Notes under the pieces: model-generated
The model's database searches: none
The model's input: the letters and a program-made list of their open reading frames with translations, nothing else
Told to the model about the DNA's origin: nothing
From: Adiantum capillus-veneris
Taxonomy: Eukaryota > Streptophyta > Polypodiopsida > Polypodiales > Pteridaceae
Length of the DNA: 64,000 bases
Assembly (NCBI GenBank): GCA_014529385.2
Contig: CM043943.1
Coordinates: 156,113,592-156,177,591 of the forward strand
Direction: 5' to 3'
In this document: in pieces, positions 1-12,263 of the stretch
Position numbering within the stretch: position 1 is the stretch's first letter
Layout: each line of letters opens with the position of its first letter
Translations under genes and position numbers: made by a program

Positions 1-164
1 GGCAGCCTCAGGCTCTCAAGCGCCAAATGGACTAGTCATCCATTATGGAATGATGTCGTAGGGTAACATAGGGATCCTCTACCCGCTAAGAAAAGGACTC
101 ATGCATATGCTTTATCTTCTCTACACCATAGTCGAGGACGACTATGATTTCAAGAGAGAGGTAA
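1..164 (+). mobile_element. 3' internal end of a family-A gypsy element, entering from outside the window
   Basis: This stretch is the reverse complement of 42308-42471, the 3' untranslated end of element A. It ends in the purine-rich tract AAGAGAGAGGTAA (about 152-164), directly before the LTR start at 165, as expected for a polypurine tract priming plus-strand DNA synthesis. The coding part of this + strand element lies to the left of the window. Confidence 0.85.
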
Positions 165-1756
165 TGTCATAATAATCAATATCTAATTCTCCTAAATGAT
201 TTTCTCATATTAAACTGATCATTTAATGTGGGGAAGTGCCAAGGGAGAAAAAGCTAGAATATTGGTTAAGTTAGCAGACTGGCCACAGTAGGGATCCAAA
301 GGAGGGAAAATAGGGATCCAAAGGGGGGGCCATCTGCAAAAGAGCCATGTGAAACAACGGGCTAAAAAGACCCTAAGGTTCAGCCCATTAAGACTTCCAA
401 AATGCTAAGGTTCCAAAATTCAAAGGTTGTGTCCAAAGGTCAACCTTAGGGAAAATTGGATGCTTAGTGTGTGTGCCCAAAAAGTCTTTCTGCATCCCTA
501 CATGGGAGGGGGCGAGCCCCAAAGCTAGGGGATGAGAGAGAAAACCACACACACACACACAGGCTCCCTTTACACAAAAGGAATGAGGGACACATGTCAG
601 CTCCCTAGGCCAGATGCCCACAAGGTGTGCCCAATTCCTATTGGAAGACCCTTGAAGTGGACCAATGAGAATTAAGCTAGAGTAAATCTAGTTTAATTAA
701 TTTAAAAACATTTAATAAAAGAAACCAATAAGAATTAAGTGACCTAGAAGACTATTGGGCAGTCTCCCAAGGGGTCCAATGAGCATTCAGAAGCCCCATG
801 GCTTGCCTGATTCCTATTGGCCAGGAGGCAAAGGGGTCCAATGAGAGTTTAGTTTAATTATTTAATTATCTAAAGCTCTCACAAAAGGGGAAAGGGGGAC
901 ACATGTCAGAAGGCTATCACTTATGCTGCTTAATTCCTATTGGCTTGACCTGGAGAGGTCCAATGAGGAAAAAGCCAGCCTAACTTAGCAGCTAGGGCTC
1001 GCCCAAGAGAGAGGGGGGGCTGATTTTTGTTGGGCATTCACTCTCACACTCTCACACTTGACCATGGGTGAAGGAAAAACACTCTATCTCCTCCCAAGCT
1101 TTAATGGAGAGCTCATCACCTACTCCAAGCTTGTGAGATAGAAGCCTACATCAACACTCTCTTGGCATGTGGATGCAAATCCAACCAAGAGCCAAGCTTC
1201 AATGCATGCTCATCTTCTCTACCAAGCTAATTACTAAGCTAAGCTATGCTAATATGAGTGATTATGTGAGGAGATGTACTTCTTTCTCGTAAGATACTTC
1301 TTTTTCCTCTCAATCTACTCTCATACCCTGCTAGCTCTCACCATCTTCGAAGGTGTGTGAGGTCTTGGGTCTGAGAACGGGGATAATTCAAGTTGTGTTT
1401 GATTAAGTGTTTTGCTTGGTGTATGAAGCTTCCATCTTCATTGCACTAGCTAGTCTTGAAGGAACACAAAGAATTGTATTGTACCATGTCTCTCTTGATG
1501 GGAGAAACCATAATACAAAGCCTTTTGGAGGGGGGACCGGCTCCATGCAAATCCGGTCCTCAACTGTTGTCAATAGTTTAATTGCTCTCTCTTTTGAAAG
1601 TATTGTCGATGCTATCTAACTAGGTGTTATGCTTTTAGTTGCTCTCTCCACCCAAGCACTCTTGTAATTATCATTAGGAATCTATTCTAATGAAATGCCC
1701 ACTATGTTCATGCTAATTTCCGCTACAAATAAGATTCTAGGCCATTAAATGTTACA
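165..1756 (+). repeat. 3' LTR of a family-A gypsy element
   Basis: The 1592-bp LTR begins TGTCATAATAATC and ends AATGTTACA (TG...CA). It is the reverse complement of the two LTRs of element A (40717-42307 and 48028-49622), but with many more differences from them than they have from each other, so it belongs to an older insertion of the same family. Its other LTR is outside the window, so the target duplication cannot be checked. It contains a short CA run near 541-560 and a frame (1407-1619) that is open in all copies only because the LTRs are similar. Confidence 0.9.
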
Positions 1757-1863
1757 AGTGGACATGACCAGAAGATACCTCAGCAGATTTAGAGGTGGAG
1801 GAGTGAGAAGGGGGAGGGGAGGCGGGCCACGCGGAGGCCATGCCTCCCAATTTGGGATCTCAA

Positions 1864-1956
1864 TCTCTCTCTCTCTCGCTCACTCGCTCTCTTTGAGCAG
1901 CAGAGGTAGAGATGCTTCATAAGGCAACTCCCTCCCCCCCTCTCCCCTCCCTCCCT

Positions 1957-2010
<54 letters not shown>
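1864..2010. repeat. CT-rich microsatellite
   Basis: Imperfect CT/CCCT repeats at 1864-1892 and 1927-1962 lead into an uninterrupted (CT)n tract at about 1963-2010. On the minus strand these read as Glu-Arg runs with no protein meaning. Confidence 0.9.
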
Positions 2011-2011
<1 letters not shown>

Positions 2012-2110
2012 GCTCCTGCATCCTTCCTTGACACATGCATAGTGAAGATGACATGGGGAGAGTGCTCTGTAGGTGCAAGTCCATGAATGGCGGGGGAAGC
2101 TTAGGTGCAA

Positions 2111-2206
2111 GCTTGTAGGGGTTTGTCGAGAGGTAGGGAAGGGCAAGCTTGTAGGGGAGATGGATTTGTAGGCTTGCAGGGATTGTCGAGAGGTAGGGAA
2201 GGGCAA
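2111..2206. repeat. 60-bp tandem duplication
   Basis: The string TTGTCGAGAGGTAGGGAAGG occurs at 2123 and again at 2183, followed in both cases by GCAA and preceded by GCTTG(T/C)AGGG. This is a recent two-copy tandem repeat with a 60-bp period. Confidence 0.8.
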
Positions 2207-4017
2207 CACGCACTCCAGAGAAGGTTTTGATGACACAAGCGGGAGGTGAGGGCTAGGCGATGAGGGTAGAGGGAATCTTGAAAGCATCTTTCCATTAATG
2301 TATTTTAATTATAGGTGAGCCAGTAGGAGCCACTTTTAAAAATAGATAATACAATTTTATATATAAACGTTCCATATGATTGTACGCACTAACTTTCCCT
2401 TGTCCCCTCTTGACTTAGCAAGCCTTTGTGCCTCTTCACCTTGTTTGTCTTACTATTGTAATGTGCTTCCTTGGAATCTCCCAAATTTGTATTAATGAGA
2501 TGACCCATCTTCTTTCAAAGTGGATCTCCACTAACTTTGTGTCTAGATTGTTTCTTGTGTAAAACCTCCCACTAAAGACTCTATGTACCAAGAGATATTT
2601 GATTTAGGCCTATTTCACACAAGTTTACTTGGACGTGTGTGAAAATGACTTGGCAAAAACCAATTGACCGCAAGGTATGCCCGTAAGTAGGTGGAGCAGA
2701 CCGAGGCTACCCCCTCACACATCACAAGAAAGCAGTGGACAAGCAAAACAAAAGGTGTAGGAAGCGCAAGCGTAGTCTCAAACTTGGGGCTCTTGCAAGA
2801 CATACAAAGTGATTTTTAGGTTTGGCATGTCCGATTGCCTATGTGTGGCATCGATCTTAGACAGGTCATGTGCCACTCTTTTTTGGCCGAGAAGGCCATA
2901 GGGAAGTGGTAGAGAAAAACGTGCAATTCTCTCACCATCAAGTGGTCACCCTCACATTAACTTTTATAGGTGACATTTCAAGTCATTCCAAGCCTTACTA
3001 TGTTCATTTGAATATTTTCATTATGAGAACGAGTGTGTGTGTGTGTGTGTGCGCGCGCACATGAGCACAGTGTATCTCTCTCTTTCTCTCTCTAATCTCT
3101 CTCTGTTAAAGTGTTCGGAAAAAAACATTTTTACAAACATACAAAAAAAAAAATCTTGAATATGCCTAGAGAAAATGTTAAAAATAAGATTTATTTTTCA
3201 AGTTTCTACATTATTTTTCTCTATTTCGGGGTGGAACTTCTCCGTTTCCCCTTGCTCTCAACTGACATTTTTGAAATTGAAAACGGCACCAGTGTTAAAA
3301 AAAAACCAGAATCCAGTGTATTTTAACCGGTTAAAATTGAAAAATCCCGACTAGATTTTAAGCTTGCCTTTAAGAAAACTGACAAATTTACACAGGTTTT
3401 AGTGTAATTGTCGGCAAAAGATTCAAATTTTGACCTATAAACCGAGAGAATTTCAAGTTTCCTCTTATTTTGACTCTTTATCAAAAATGTAATTTTCTAG
3501 CCATAAACGACAAGATATTAAGTTGAGACACATTTTTCTTGAACACAAATTATTAACATGTCATCTGTGTTTTAATAATCATTTATTACACACAAAAAAT
3601 GATGCCTTCTTGAGGCCATTGTGAAGTATTTACTTTGTTATTTTCCCTAAGAGCAAAGCTCTAACATTGCTTCACCAAAGAGATTTTTTATTATGCTCAA
3701 GAGAGTGGGCAATGAATATGGAAGTGATGGAAAGGATGGATGCTTTTCTTTTCACAATCCTCAATATCTTTCTTTATTTGGTTTGATAAAAAGATATCAC
3801 TAAGTGGAAAAATCTTATGCATTGTCATTTAAAATATTATGCTTTATTAGATTTTAAAACACTTTCCCTATTTTCAATGAAAAACAAGGTGAGGACAAAG
3901 GCCTAGTAAGCTAAGGGAGGGATGAGATTTATGGAGAGAGAGTTTAAATGAGTGCCTACAATTACATAGAATATTTGTTGTGTTTTAAAATAAAATTATA
4001 TTATCCATTATCTGTAC

Positions 4018-4240
4018 ATAATCACAAATGGCTTATATATTCAAAAAGGTCTCACTTAAATAATAAATTGAAAGCTACACATTGAACATTATCATTTGGA
4101 AATAAAATAACATTAAAAATATATTATATTATATATTATACATATATAATCACAAATGGTTTATATATTAAGAAAGACCACACTTAAATCATAAGACGAA
4201 AGATGCACATTGCACATTCTCATTTGAAAATAAAATAAAA
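4018..4240. repeat. diverged AT-rich tandem duplication, period about 128 bp
   Basis: ATAATCACAAATGG followed by a TTATATATT segment, a CACTTAAAT segment and a GAAAATAAAATAA segment appears at 4018-4112 and again at 4146-4240. The two units differ by scattered substitutions. Confidence 0.7.
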
Positions 4241-5099
4241 TAATAACAATAAAATTAAAAGATATATTTTGAAAAATTAAAACAAATTATATTTTAATAC
4301 CTTGATAAAAAATAATCTAATAAACATACAAAATAATAAACCGATTTAATGAAATGAATCTTTGTGAAGCCCTTAAATGAAAGGACTCTTTACAAATCAA
4401 AATATTAGAAAAAGATTATTGAATCAATACTTCATATCAAGGGATCACACTCCTATGAATACAAGCCTTTATCAACATGCCAAAAAAAGTGAATGCATAT
4501 TTGGCAAATAGCATTTGAAAGGGACAAGATTTCTTTCTCTTCAAAACTTTTAAACTCTCTTAGGGGACAACTGTCTACTAACAATTAAAATTGAAAGATC
4601 TTCACCCATATGATTTTTATTTTGAGATGATCATTCGAGCTTGATTTGACTTAACTCAAAATAGTACATGCAAACCCTTGGTATATCCTTTGCACAAAGG
4701 CCTCTAGAATATACAAAAAAGGTTAATTCAATGGGCGAAAAGACCCCAGGGATTTGTGACCATTGACCCTAAACATACCCTTACACCGTATTACATTTCT
4801 AACTTTTTGTCAAGGACTCCGTCTACTCTTTCTTGCAGAGCTTACAATGCCGATTCCTTCTGCTAAGGATTTTCCACCAGCAAGTTTCCAGAACTAGATC
4901 CGTGTTCAAAGGATCACACTTCTTCTGAAAGAGTATCGCATTTTTGGACTACTAAAATGTTCTCAATATCGTAGCTCTAACCTCTTACTATACAATTGCA
5001 AGAGATCCTCATTATCGATGCGTTTAGAGCCAATTGCAAGCTGCATCTAAAGAAAGGAGTGTCCAAATGCGTATACACCCATCTACAAACTATGTCCAT

Positions 5100-8000
5100 G
5101 AAGACTTTGATTGTCGAACATCCCTAGGACAGGCGCGTGAGGGTCTTGTTTGGGTGTTTACATATGACACAGGTGCCTTCATCTAAGCTTGCAGCTTTTG
5201 CCTTATCGCTCGCCACCCGCAATTGGCATGAATCCAAAAATCACTTTCCATAGGAAAATTTTGTCTCTCTCATCACATTTGGCCTTCCAAATGTTTTCAA
5301 TTACTTGGTTCCATTTTCTCATTGTCCACGTTTTGTACCAGATTCTATTGAGGTGTTCTACCAAATCTTCTGTAAAGATTTTCATAAATGTTTTTAGCCT
5401 TGGGTGAACTACAAAGTCTTTCTCCAAGCCAGTTCCAAGATTTTTTGGTGTGGAGCAGAGAGGAAGGGTTAGGCTTGCGACTTTTTCCAAAACTATTCCA
5501 ATGAGGATCTCCTCCTTGAGTGAGATCTTGCTGCACAGCTTTAGATGCTCTAGGGATTTCTACTCCCTTTTCGATAATTCAAAAAGAATTCACGATTCCA
5601 AAGCCCTTGTTATTGATATTCTTGGTTATTTCAATCCAATCTTGATTAAGGCCCAAGCCCTCCACTATGGGTCCCCAAGGAGACCAGTGCCTAGTCGTTC
5701 CCTTCTAGTACCTGGTATCTTCCTTCCACATGAGTGTAGCTATGGCTTTACAACATTTATCAATAAACTTCCCAGTAAATACACCTAATTTAGCCCTTAC
5801 ACCAATGGGGGTAAAGGCATATTTTGTATGATAAGTTTGAACCAAGGCCCGAACCAAGGCCCGCCTTTAGACTCCATGCGGGATTCCATAACCATTTCCC
5901 TTGCCATACAAGCACAGCTCTCTTCTGAATTAGCTAGGGTGCAAAATATTTTTGCACATAATGCCAAATAGGCACCCCCAAGTGTTGACAGATATTACCT
6001 CTTAATAATCTCACCAGACCACCCTGAAGAATCAAAATTGTATTCTTCTAAAAAGAGATAAGTCTTGACGTTTTTATGTTACATTGAGACACAGATGCAA
6101 TGGAAAACTTGTGTACTAACTCCAAGGCCTTTCTAACATTATTCCCTTTGGCTTGGAGAAACAATAAAGAATCATCAGCGAACATTTTAAGGTGCAAGCT
6201 GCAGACCAAAGCAACGCTAAGGGGCACCCTTGACAAATGGATCTCTTGAAATCAAAGCAGCCAACTATTCATGAATTAAAGAGCAGTTTAGAGGAGCTAC
6301 CTTCACCAAGAGTACTTACTGCTTGACAAATTTGTGGACAGAACCCCAAGGTTTGTAATGCTTCTTGCACAAGTGACCATGTTATTCTATTGAACACATT
6401 GTCAAGGTCCAGTTGCAGTAAAATAAATTCTTGTTTCTTGAACTTCGCATATTCCATACCTATCATGGCTGCCATAAGGGTTATATCATAGATTGATCTT
6501 CCTTTAATAAGTCCATGTTGGTGGGGAGAGATAACATAATCTAACACAAGGGCCATTCTTTTAGCAATAATTTTAGCTAGTACCTTGTAAACTACCATCA
6601 ACATTGTGATAGGTCTCCAAGCAGTGTTTGAGATGAGACCATGCTAATTGCTTGGGGATGAGCTTGATAGTCCCTTTCGTTACACCTAGTTCAAGCATAC
6701 CTTTGGTAAATGCCTTGTTGATCATATATAAGAGATACAAGCCCAAACATTCTTAGAATTCTTGACAAAATTTGATCGTGATCCCATCCCATCCTGGAGA
6801 CTTTTCTTTTCCCATCGTTTTGAGATTCATACAGGATTCATCCAAGGTAAAGGTCTTTCCAAGTAAATTGCTCACACTACTATTGGGGTGGATGCAAAAA
6901 TCTTATCCTTAGCCTCTTTGATTGTGGGAGAGGGAGAGTCCTTTCCAATAATTTGGCTGAGGTGATCTCACATCATTTTTCTCATATGATCAGGGTTGGT
7001 GATTTAAACTCCTTGGTTGTCAATCAAGGAAGAGATGGTAGCTTGTCATTTTCTAACCTTGATAGTTTGAGCATTGTGTTTTTGTTGGGCTCCTCACTCT
7101 TAATGCTCCTCTCCTTGGCATGTAGCTTGAGTAGATTAGTCTCCTCCAATTCCCTTTCATGCAAGGTCTGATTGATCTTCAACCATTCCATGAGTTCTGG
7201 GTCAAAGACCCTGCCTTGCATTTTCTTTTGGCCTAGCTCCTCAAATCTTGATTTGAAGATTGAAATTGCTTGCTGATTTTCCTTCTTTGATGTTGGTCCA
7301 ACTCTCTTGATTGCAGTTTGAATTTTGTTACTAAATATTTTCCATGAGTCTAACATCTCCTTGATGATGTCATGGCTAAGCTCTTGCATAGCATGAGACA
7401 CTAGAACCTTAAAATGGGCATCTTTAAACATATTTGGAGATGTGATAAGTAGTTTATTGGCACCCTACAGTTGATGTAATTATTTTGAAGTAAATTCCAA
7501 GGATCCAAGAAAAGGAAAATGATCTGAGAGGCTTTCATTCATGAGGACTTGCATTAGCAACATTGAAGAAGGCACCCAATACCCACTGTTGGAGAAATAA
7601 AGCTTGTCAAGTCTAAAAGCAGACTATGAGGATTGAAAATTGTGGTAAGTGAAACCCGCACCATCCCTCCATGGGCCAGCTTCCATGCATCAACTAGAGC
7701 CCATTTATCCTCCAGGGTAACCCATTTCTTTTGCTTTCCTCCAACCAGAATAATGCTTGAAGGGCCATGCCTATCTTGTCTAGAACATACCATATTGAAC
7801 TCTCCCACCAAGCAGAACTCCTCCTCTATTTGTAATTGTGAGAGGTTGTTATAGAGTAAATTCCTAGCTTTGGAATCATTAGGGGCATAGATGTTGACAA
7901 TAGTGAGCAGATTATTATGTACCAGATAGCTGTTGAAAATCAATTTTTGGCTCCCGATCCATGCGGACACCTATCATCATTCCACTAAAACCATCAAGAC

Positions 8001-8190
8001 CAAACCCACAAAAGAAAAGAAATTCACTAAGTGTTTGCTTCCTCAACACAGAGGCATCAAGTGGTGTTCCTACTACAGACACCAACATATTATATCTTTT
8101 CTCCTCTTCATGCATTGCTAAAGATTTTCAGGGTTCTCTCTTGTTCTTATGCCCTTCACATTCCAGGATAGCACTTGGAGTGTGTAGTTC
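5100..8190 (-). pseudogene. LINE ORF2 remnant: endonuclease plus reverse transcriptase
   Basis: ORF2 normally supplies the nicking endonuclease and the RT that copy the LINE RNA at its target. The frame opens with the endonuclease motif VLSWNVKGI (about 8154-8180), followed by NIYAPND and GEFNMV (7554-7970). A Lys/Glu-rich linker occupies 7024-7431. RT motifs follow: SPGWDGI near 6790-6815, LIPK, then GLIKGRSI and LDLDNVFNRITW (6269-6604), and the catalytic FADD box at 6150-6190 (FADDSLLF). The C-terminal region has FLWKVIFGFMP (5203-5490) and a Cys-x2-Cys pair near 5150. At least four frame changes and several stops make it non-functional. The FADD box has Phe in place of the more common Tyr, which is frequent in plant LINEs. 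Confidence 0.85.
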
Positions 8191-8659
8191 ATGAGGAGAG
8201 TGGGACAAACTCCTCGATATCTGAAACATGCCCACACTACGCATCCCTTGACACATGAGATGTGGGAGGCTCTTCAACGTCCAGGGACTTCCTTTCCTAC
8301 AACACTTGAATAGAGGGATGTCAATAGTCCCCCCTTTAAATGGAGCATGGAGAGGAGTGGTGCCCTTCTCTTTCAAGGCACTAACAGCCTCCACATCCTC
8401 GTTTCCCCTTCCACTACCTTCACCCTCTTAATCCTTTTTACCCTAGGCACCTACACCGCCATTGTAGTTGCTACCATTAGTAGCTTAGATGTAGACGAAT
8501 GAAAGACAAAAGAATTTTCATTGTTTGGGCATTCAAGTATTTGTTGTGTGACACTTTGCTTCTCCACGGTCTTCCCCTGCACTTTTGTGTCTCCTTTGTC
8601 GCATATCATAGACTATAGCCTCCGTTCCCTCCCTGAGACTTGCCTCTTTGTTCTCCTCT

Positions 8660-9793
8660 ATCTGATTCTTGCTCTCTAAATGAGCTCCCTCCCTAGCCCA
8701 GACTTGATTGTCAAACCTAATGGTGGAATCTTGTGATTTGGGATTGGTACTTTCTTTAGCCTCATGGGGCAGTCCTTAGCAAAGTGGCCAAATTTGTTGC
8801 ACTCAAAGCATGCCCCAAAGTAGGCCACAAATTTGAAAGGAATTGTTAAGAACCCCCCTCCAACATTGAACACCATGCTCTTTGGAGGCATCCTAGACAC
8901 ATTCCAGCCTATACAAACTTTGTTGGAGGTCTTGCCTAGACCCCTCTTATTAGGAAAAAATATAGGGGTCCCTAGCTGATAGACAAGTATCTTGATGCTA
9001 TCCCATAACCAACTAGATAAACCCACAAACTCGACCCAGATAGGATGGATCCCCTAGAGAGACTCTGTCGAGTCAATTATTGGCTCCCATGGTACCACAC
9101 AAATAGTTGCCCTATTAAATATGAGGGGACTTTTATCAAGGATCTTTAATACATGAGATTCCTCCTTGAATCTAATTGAGCAAAATCCCTTGGTTAGGTA
9201 AGAAGAATTTTTAATTGCTCCCCCATGCCCTAGATTTTGCGGACCTCGAATCTATTGAATCAGCTCATATCTATCCCGGATTCTCCCATTGAAATCAAAC
9301 ACTAGTGTAATCTTAGCTTGCAGGGCAATTTGTTTCTTAATAAGTGCTGGTAAAATTGCAAATGTGATAGCATCCATTACCTTCACCTATTGAGGAAGAG
9401 ATTTCTTTAGAGCACTATAGGCACGATCCTCCAGCCCTTCATGTGACTTACTACCATTTTTAGCTTTTGAGCTAGATCTTTTTTTAAGTTGTCTATTGAC
9501 CTCTTTTAGCTCCCATTCTAACCGCTCTTTTTTGTCCTTCATTTTACCATAACTTTCCCCTCTTGATGTCTTAATAGATGTGACTTTACCAATCTCCTTA
9601 GTGTTAAGTCCCTACAATGTACTTGCAAACGAGATGCTAGGACTCAGAGTTAAGGTACCGGCTGAATTGTACCTTGAGTCTCACTTTCCTTTAGTGTCAC
9701 TCACCACAATATACTTACATCATACATAGGTTGCAATTTTTCAAAAAAATGGGATAAGATCGATCCGTCTTCTTCATCCATCGACATTTCCAT
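8660..9793 (-). pseudogene. LINE ORF1 remnant (DUF4283-like domain and CCHC knuckle)
   Basis: ORF1 of plant L1 elements encodes an RNA-binding, gag-like protein. Reading from an ATG at 9793, a short acidic start (MEMSMDEEDG) is followed, after a stop, by a charged segment and by a region whose spacing fits a DUF4283 domain (for example GFCSIRFKEESH and WEPIIDSTESL near 9040-9200). It ends in a zinc knuckle of form C-x2-C-x4-H-x4-C (CFECNKFGHFAKDC, near 8770-8820). At least three in-frame stops are present. Assignment to ORF1 rests on the knuckle, the position upstream of ORF2 and the same strand; the DUF4283 label is inference from pattern. Confidence 0.7.
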
Positions 9794-12150
9794 TGATGGC
9801 TCACGACACCTTGAAACACCAAAGTAAAGCAGTGCTCTATATGTAGGAATGTGACCGAAGGAGGACTGCTCTAATTCAACACCCCAAGGCTACAAACCAC
9901 CTTAGAAGGGCTCAAGGTGATGGATCGCGATTGATGAACAAGCAGCACTCCAAGACCACTTGTATGCAAGTCACCCTCTCTCTCACACTCAAAAAGAGGT
10001 TTTTTTAATCAAGACGTGAAACACTATCATGAATCTAAGTGATGGATTGTGATCCTTGGTGAAAGATCATGGTTCTCGTTGATGGATCGCCATCCTAGGC
10101 CAACGCGATAACAAAAAAACCACAAAAAAGTAGCGGAGAACTCCCAAACTTGAGGAGACTCGCAGGAAGGAATGATTGCACCAAGCTAAGCACAGTAAAA
10201 GGTTGCCCACTTGCAGCACCCAATACACTCATAGCGAGCAACAGCAACTCCAAATGCGAGATGCCCCCTTGTGGAGCCTATTTACACATGCAAACCCACT
10301 TCAAACCCTCAAACAAGTAAAACGGTAGGATCTGAGCTACCAATGGTAGGGTGGAACTAGTGATAAGAGTGTGACCTCGATCTGGATAAGCTCATGCCGA
10401 GCACAACTGTGAACTACAGGGTTGGAAACCCAACTAATGTCCTAAGGAGGCACCCCAAAATCACCTCACTCAAGCTCACAAGGACTATGCCATCGTTGTT
10501 GACTCTTTCCTAAAACCCTAGAACACCACCACTCTCCACCAAGATATGCAATTTGAATTTAGTTTCAATACCTTGCATAGACAAATGGAAGTGTGAGGCA
10601 ACCTTCATCTGTATGAATAATAAGGCCTTTAAATTGATTGATGGGGTTAAGATGTGAACATTCATGAAATAGTGCACCATCTTATCAATTCAAACCCAAA
10701 TCCTAAGATTAAATAAACACTATGGTCTACGTAAAGATATTGAAAGGAATTTAATAACAAGGGGCTTCTTTGTGAGAGAAAATAAGAAAGTAACACTAAT
10801 ATTTTAAAACATTTGTTCTCAAAACAAGAAAGTGATAGTGATGATTTAAAAAAATTATTGTCACAATAAAGTACATACTTTTTTGAAAACAAGTGTAACA
10901 ATGAACTATTTAGATTACGATATATTCCAAAAGCATAAAAAATAATGACCGAGGAATCGCTTTGAGACATTGTAACAAACTGAGAAAAGAAAAATGTGAA
11001 CGAGGATAAGAAAGATTGAGTGTGACCGGAAATCAATGCTCCTCTTCAAAGAGAGAGGTACACAAATGTCAACACTCTATTACAAGGGCTTACAAGAAAT
11101 AGTAAAAAAGAAAGTTTGTTGCTATGTGGCACGGGTAATGAAGCTTCATCCAATGGTCCATAATTGCTTCCAAAATGCAACCCTTTACCAAGGCCTTATG
11201 CAATCCAAAAAGTAGGACATCCTTTTAGAAATGAAACCATAGTGGTGTCCACTTCTATTCACATTGTTGTGTCCACTTAGAGCCGAGTCCCCCCTATGTG
11301 CTTAAAATATTAAAAAGGTTGAATGTGAAACTCAAAATATTGGGGTCACACAATGGTTTGGGAGAAAAGAAAGTCTCTCCTACAAATAGAATGTGAAGAC
11401 TGAGCTACTAGAAACAAGGGAAGGAGAGATGTTTAAATAGAATGTGCAGCTAAAATCTAGGAGAAGGTAAATTCACACTTGAATTTTCATTGGTTATTCA
11501 AAGAGTTAGTTTCTTAATAAATTTAATAAAAAAAAAGATATTAAGCGTATTGAGATTTTCAAGGGCCTTGTCTCCTAAGTCTCCTTAATTTTTTCTAAAA
11601 GCTACAAGACTATTCATTTGTGATATTTACTTAATACCTATAATCTCACTAAAGTTGGGTGGGACTTGGCTCTTACCATATAAAAGGCACCATCACTTTT
11701 TTGGCATGCAGAGGCCACAGGAGCCTAGTGGAGAAAGCGTGCAAATCTGATGCCATTGGTTTTGGACGGCGAGGATGAGTGCTACATGGATGCAGGTGCA
11801 TTAAGGCTAGGGATTTTCTAATTGCAAGTCCCTTTTGGGTGACATCGACATGGATGTGCTTCCTCTGTAGCGGGTCGGTGAAGGTAGATGTCGCATTTGT
11901 GATGGGAGTTATGTTGCATGTTGCTCAAGGAATCATTCTCACGTCTCCTCTCTCTCACACATTTTTCTTTCGGGCTTGCTACACATTCAATGCCTCATAG
12001 GACTGCAGTTAGAGCGAGGAACGGGTGTCTTCTCTGCGTTGTTGTGCATTCACTGTGTGATGGGGGGGTGCTCAAAGCTAGAAACATGCAAGCTTGGGGC
12101 TTCTTAGGATGAGCTTGGTATGCGTTCTCAGCATTTAGTGAGTGCCTCAG
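9794..12150. other. spacer upstream of the Sec14-like gene remnant
   Basis: No complete gene is recognisable. The first part (9794-10560) is moderately GC-rich and repeats GATGGATCGCGATT-like phrases around 9920-10100, possibly the LINE 5' region. The rest is AT-rich. A minus-strand open frame at 10662-11036 has no recognisable domain. At 11679-11686 there is a TATA-like box, and at 11791-11820 a weak echo of the CRAL-TRIO N-terminal motif (CIKARDF), so this stretch may hold decayed upstream parts of the Sec14-like gene. Confidence 0.4.
11679..11686 (+). promoter_or_regulatory. possible TATA box upstream of the Sec14-like remnant
   Basis: TATAAAAG followed by GG sits about 70 bp before an ATG at 11750 that opens a short frame (MPLVLDGEDECYM). 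The box matches the plant TATA consensus. Linking it to the Sec14-like gene is inference from its position about 470 bp upstream of the first recognisable exon. Confidence 0.25.
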
Positions 12151-12263
12151 TGAATTGGATGGGCAAATATGGTATTTGGTGTACTGCATGGAAAATGCCA
12201 TAATTAAATCGCCTTGAGACCAAGAGCAAATGATATGGCTCATGGATTTTGAGGGTTGGAACA
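12151..12263 (+). pseudogene. Sec14-like (CRAL-TRIO) gene, left half of an exon cut by element B
   Basis: Sec14-like proteins bind and exchange phosphatidylinositol and other lipids at membranes. After a candidate AG acceptor at 12149-12150 the + strand reads GQIWYLVYCMENAI, then a stop (TGA, 12215-12217), then DQEQMIWLMDFEGWN. This matches the lipid-binding core of plant Sec14-like proteins of the kind that read EQMVWLIDF followed by LKTTRETAHVLQ. The frame breaks off at 12263 within the GAACA target duplication and resumes in phase at 37024. The TGA replaces one residue of the usual LPP-D/G-QEQM segment, so the gene was disabled by a point change as well as by the insertion. Exons upstream, for the N-terminal helical domain, were not found with confidence. 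Confidence 0.85.
12259..12263. other. target site duplication GAACA, left copy, of element B
   Basis: GAACA directly precedes the LTR start TGTAATGG at 12264 and recurs at 37019-37023 right after the LTR end TATGATA. The duplicated bases encode part of the Asn-Met pair of the Sec14 exon. Confidence 0.95.

Larger units (their letters stand above)
1757..4950. other. AT-rich spacer with no recognised gene
   Basis: I see no coding region with a recognisable domain. Frames around 1789-2295 (- strand) are low-complexity translations of CT/GA repeats. The spacer holds a CT microsatellite, two short tandem duplications (about 2123-2206 and 4018-4240) and a TG/CG dinucleotide run at 3032-3060. The part from about 3900 to 4400 is very AT-rich. 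Confidence 0.6.
4950..9793 (-). mobile_element. decayed L1-type LINE
   Basis: Minus-strand sequence reads, from high to low coordinates, as an ORF1 with zinc knuckle, then an ORF2 with endonuclease, reverse transcriptase and C-terminal zinc-finger region, which is the order of plant L1 elements. Many frameshifts and stops interrupt both frames. I could not fix the ends: no poly(A) tail or target duplication is evident near 4950, and the 5' end is placed at the first ATG of ORF1 at 9793. Non-LTR status follows from the absence of LTRs and the endonuclease-RT order. Confidence 0.8.

Noticed and set aside
1789-2295. Open frames on the minus strand rich in Glu-Arg and Ser-Leu repeats
   Set aside because: They are translations of CT microsatellite and of a 60-bp tandem duplication; several overlapping frames are open for the same reason.
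10662-11036. A 124-codon minus-strand frame
   Set aside because: Ser/Phe/Leu-rich composition typical of AT-rich noncoding DNA; no motif or conserved neighbour.
11750-11820. Possible N-terminal CRAL-TRIO exon (DECYM and CIKARDF near a TATA-like box)
   Set aside because: The similarity is short, requires a frameshift, and the connecting part of the protein is not found before 12151; noted but not called as an exon.
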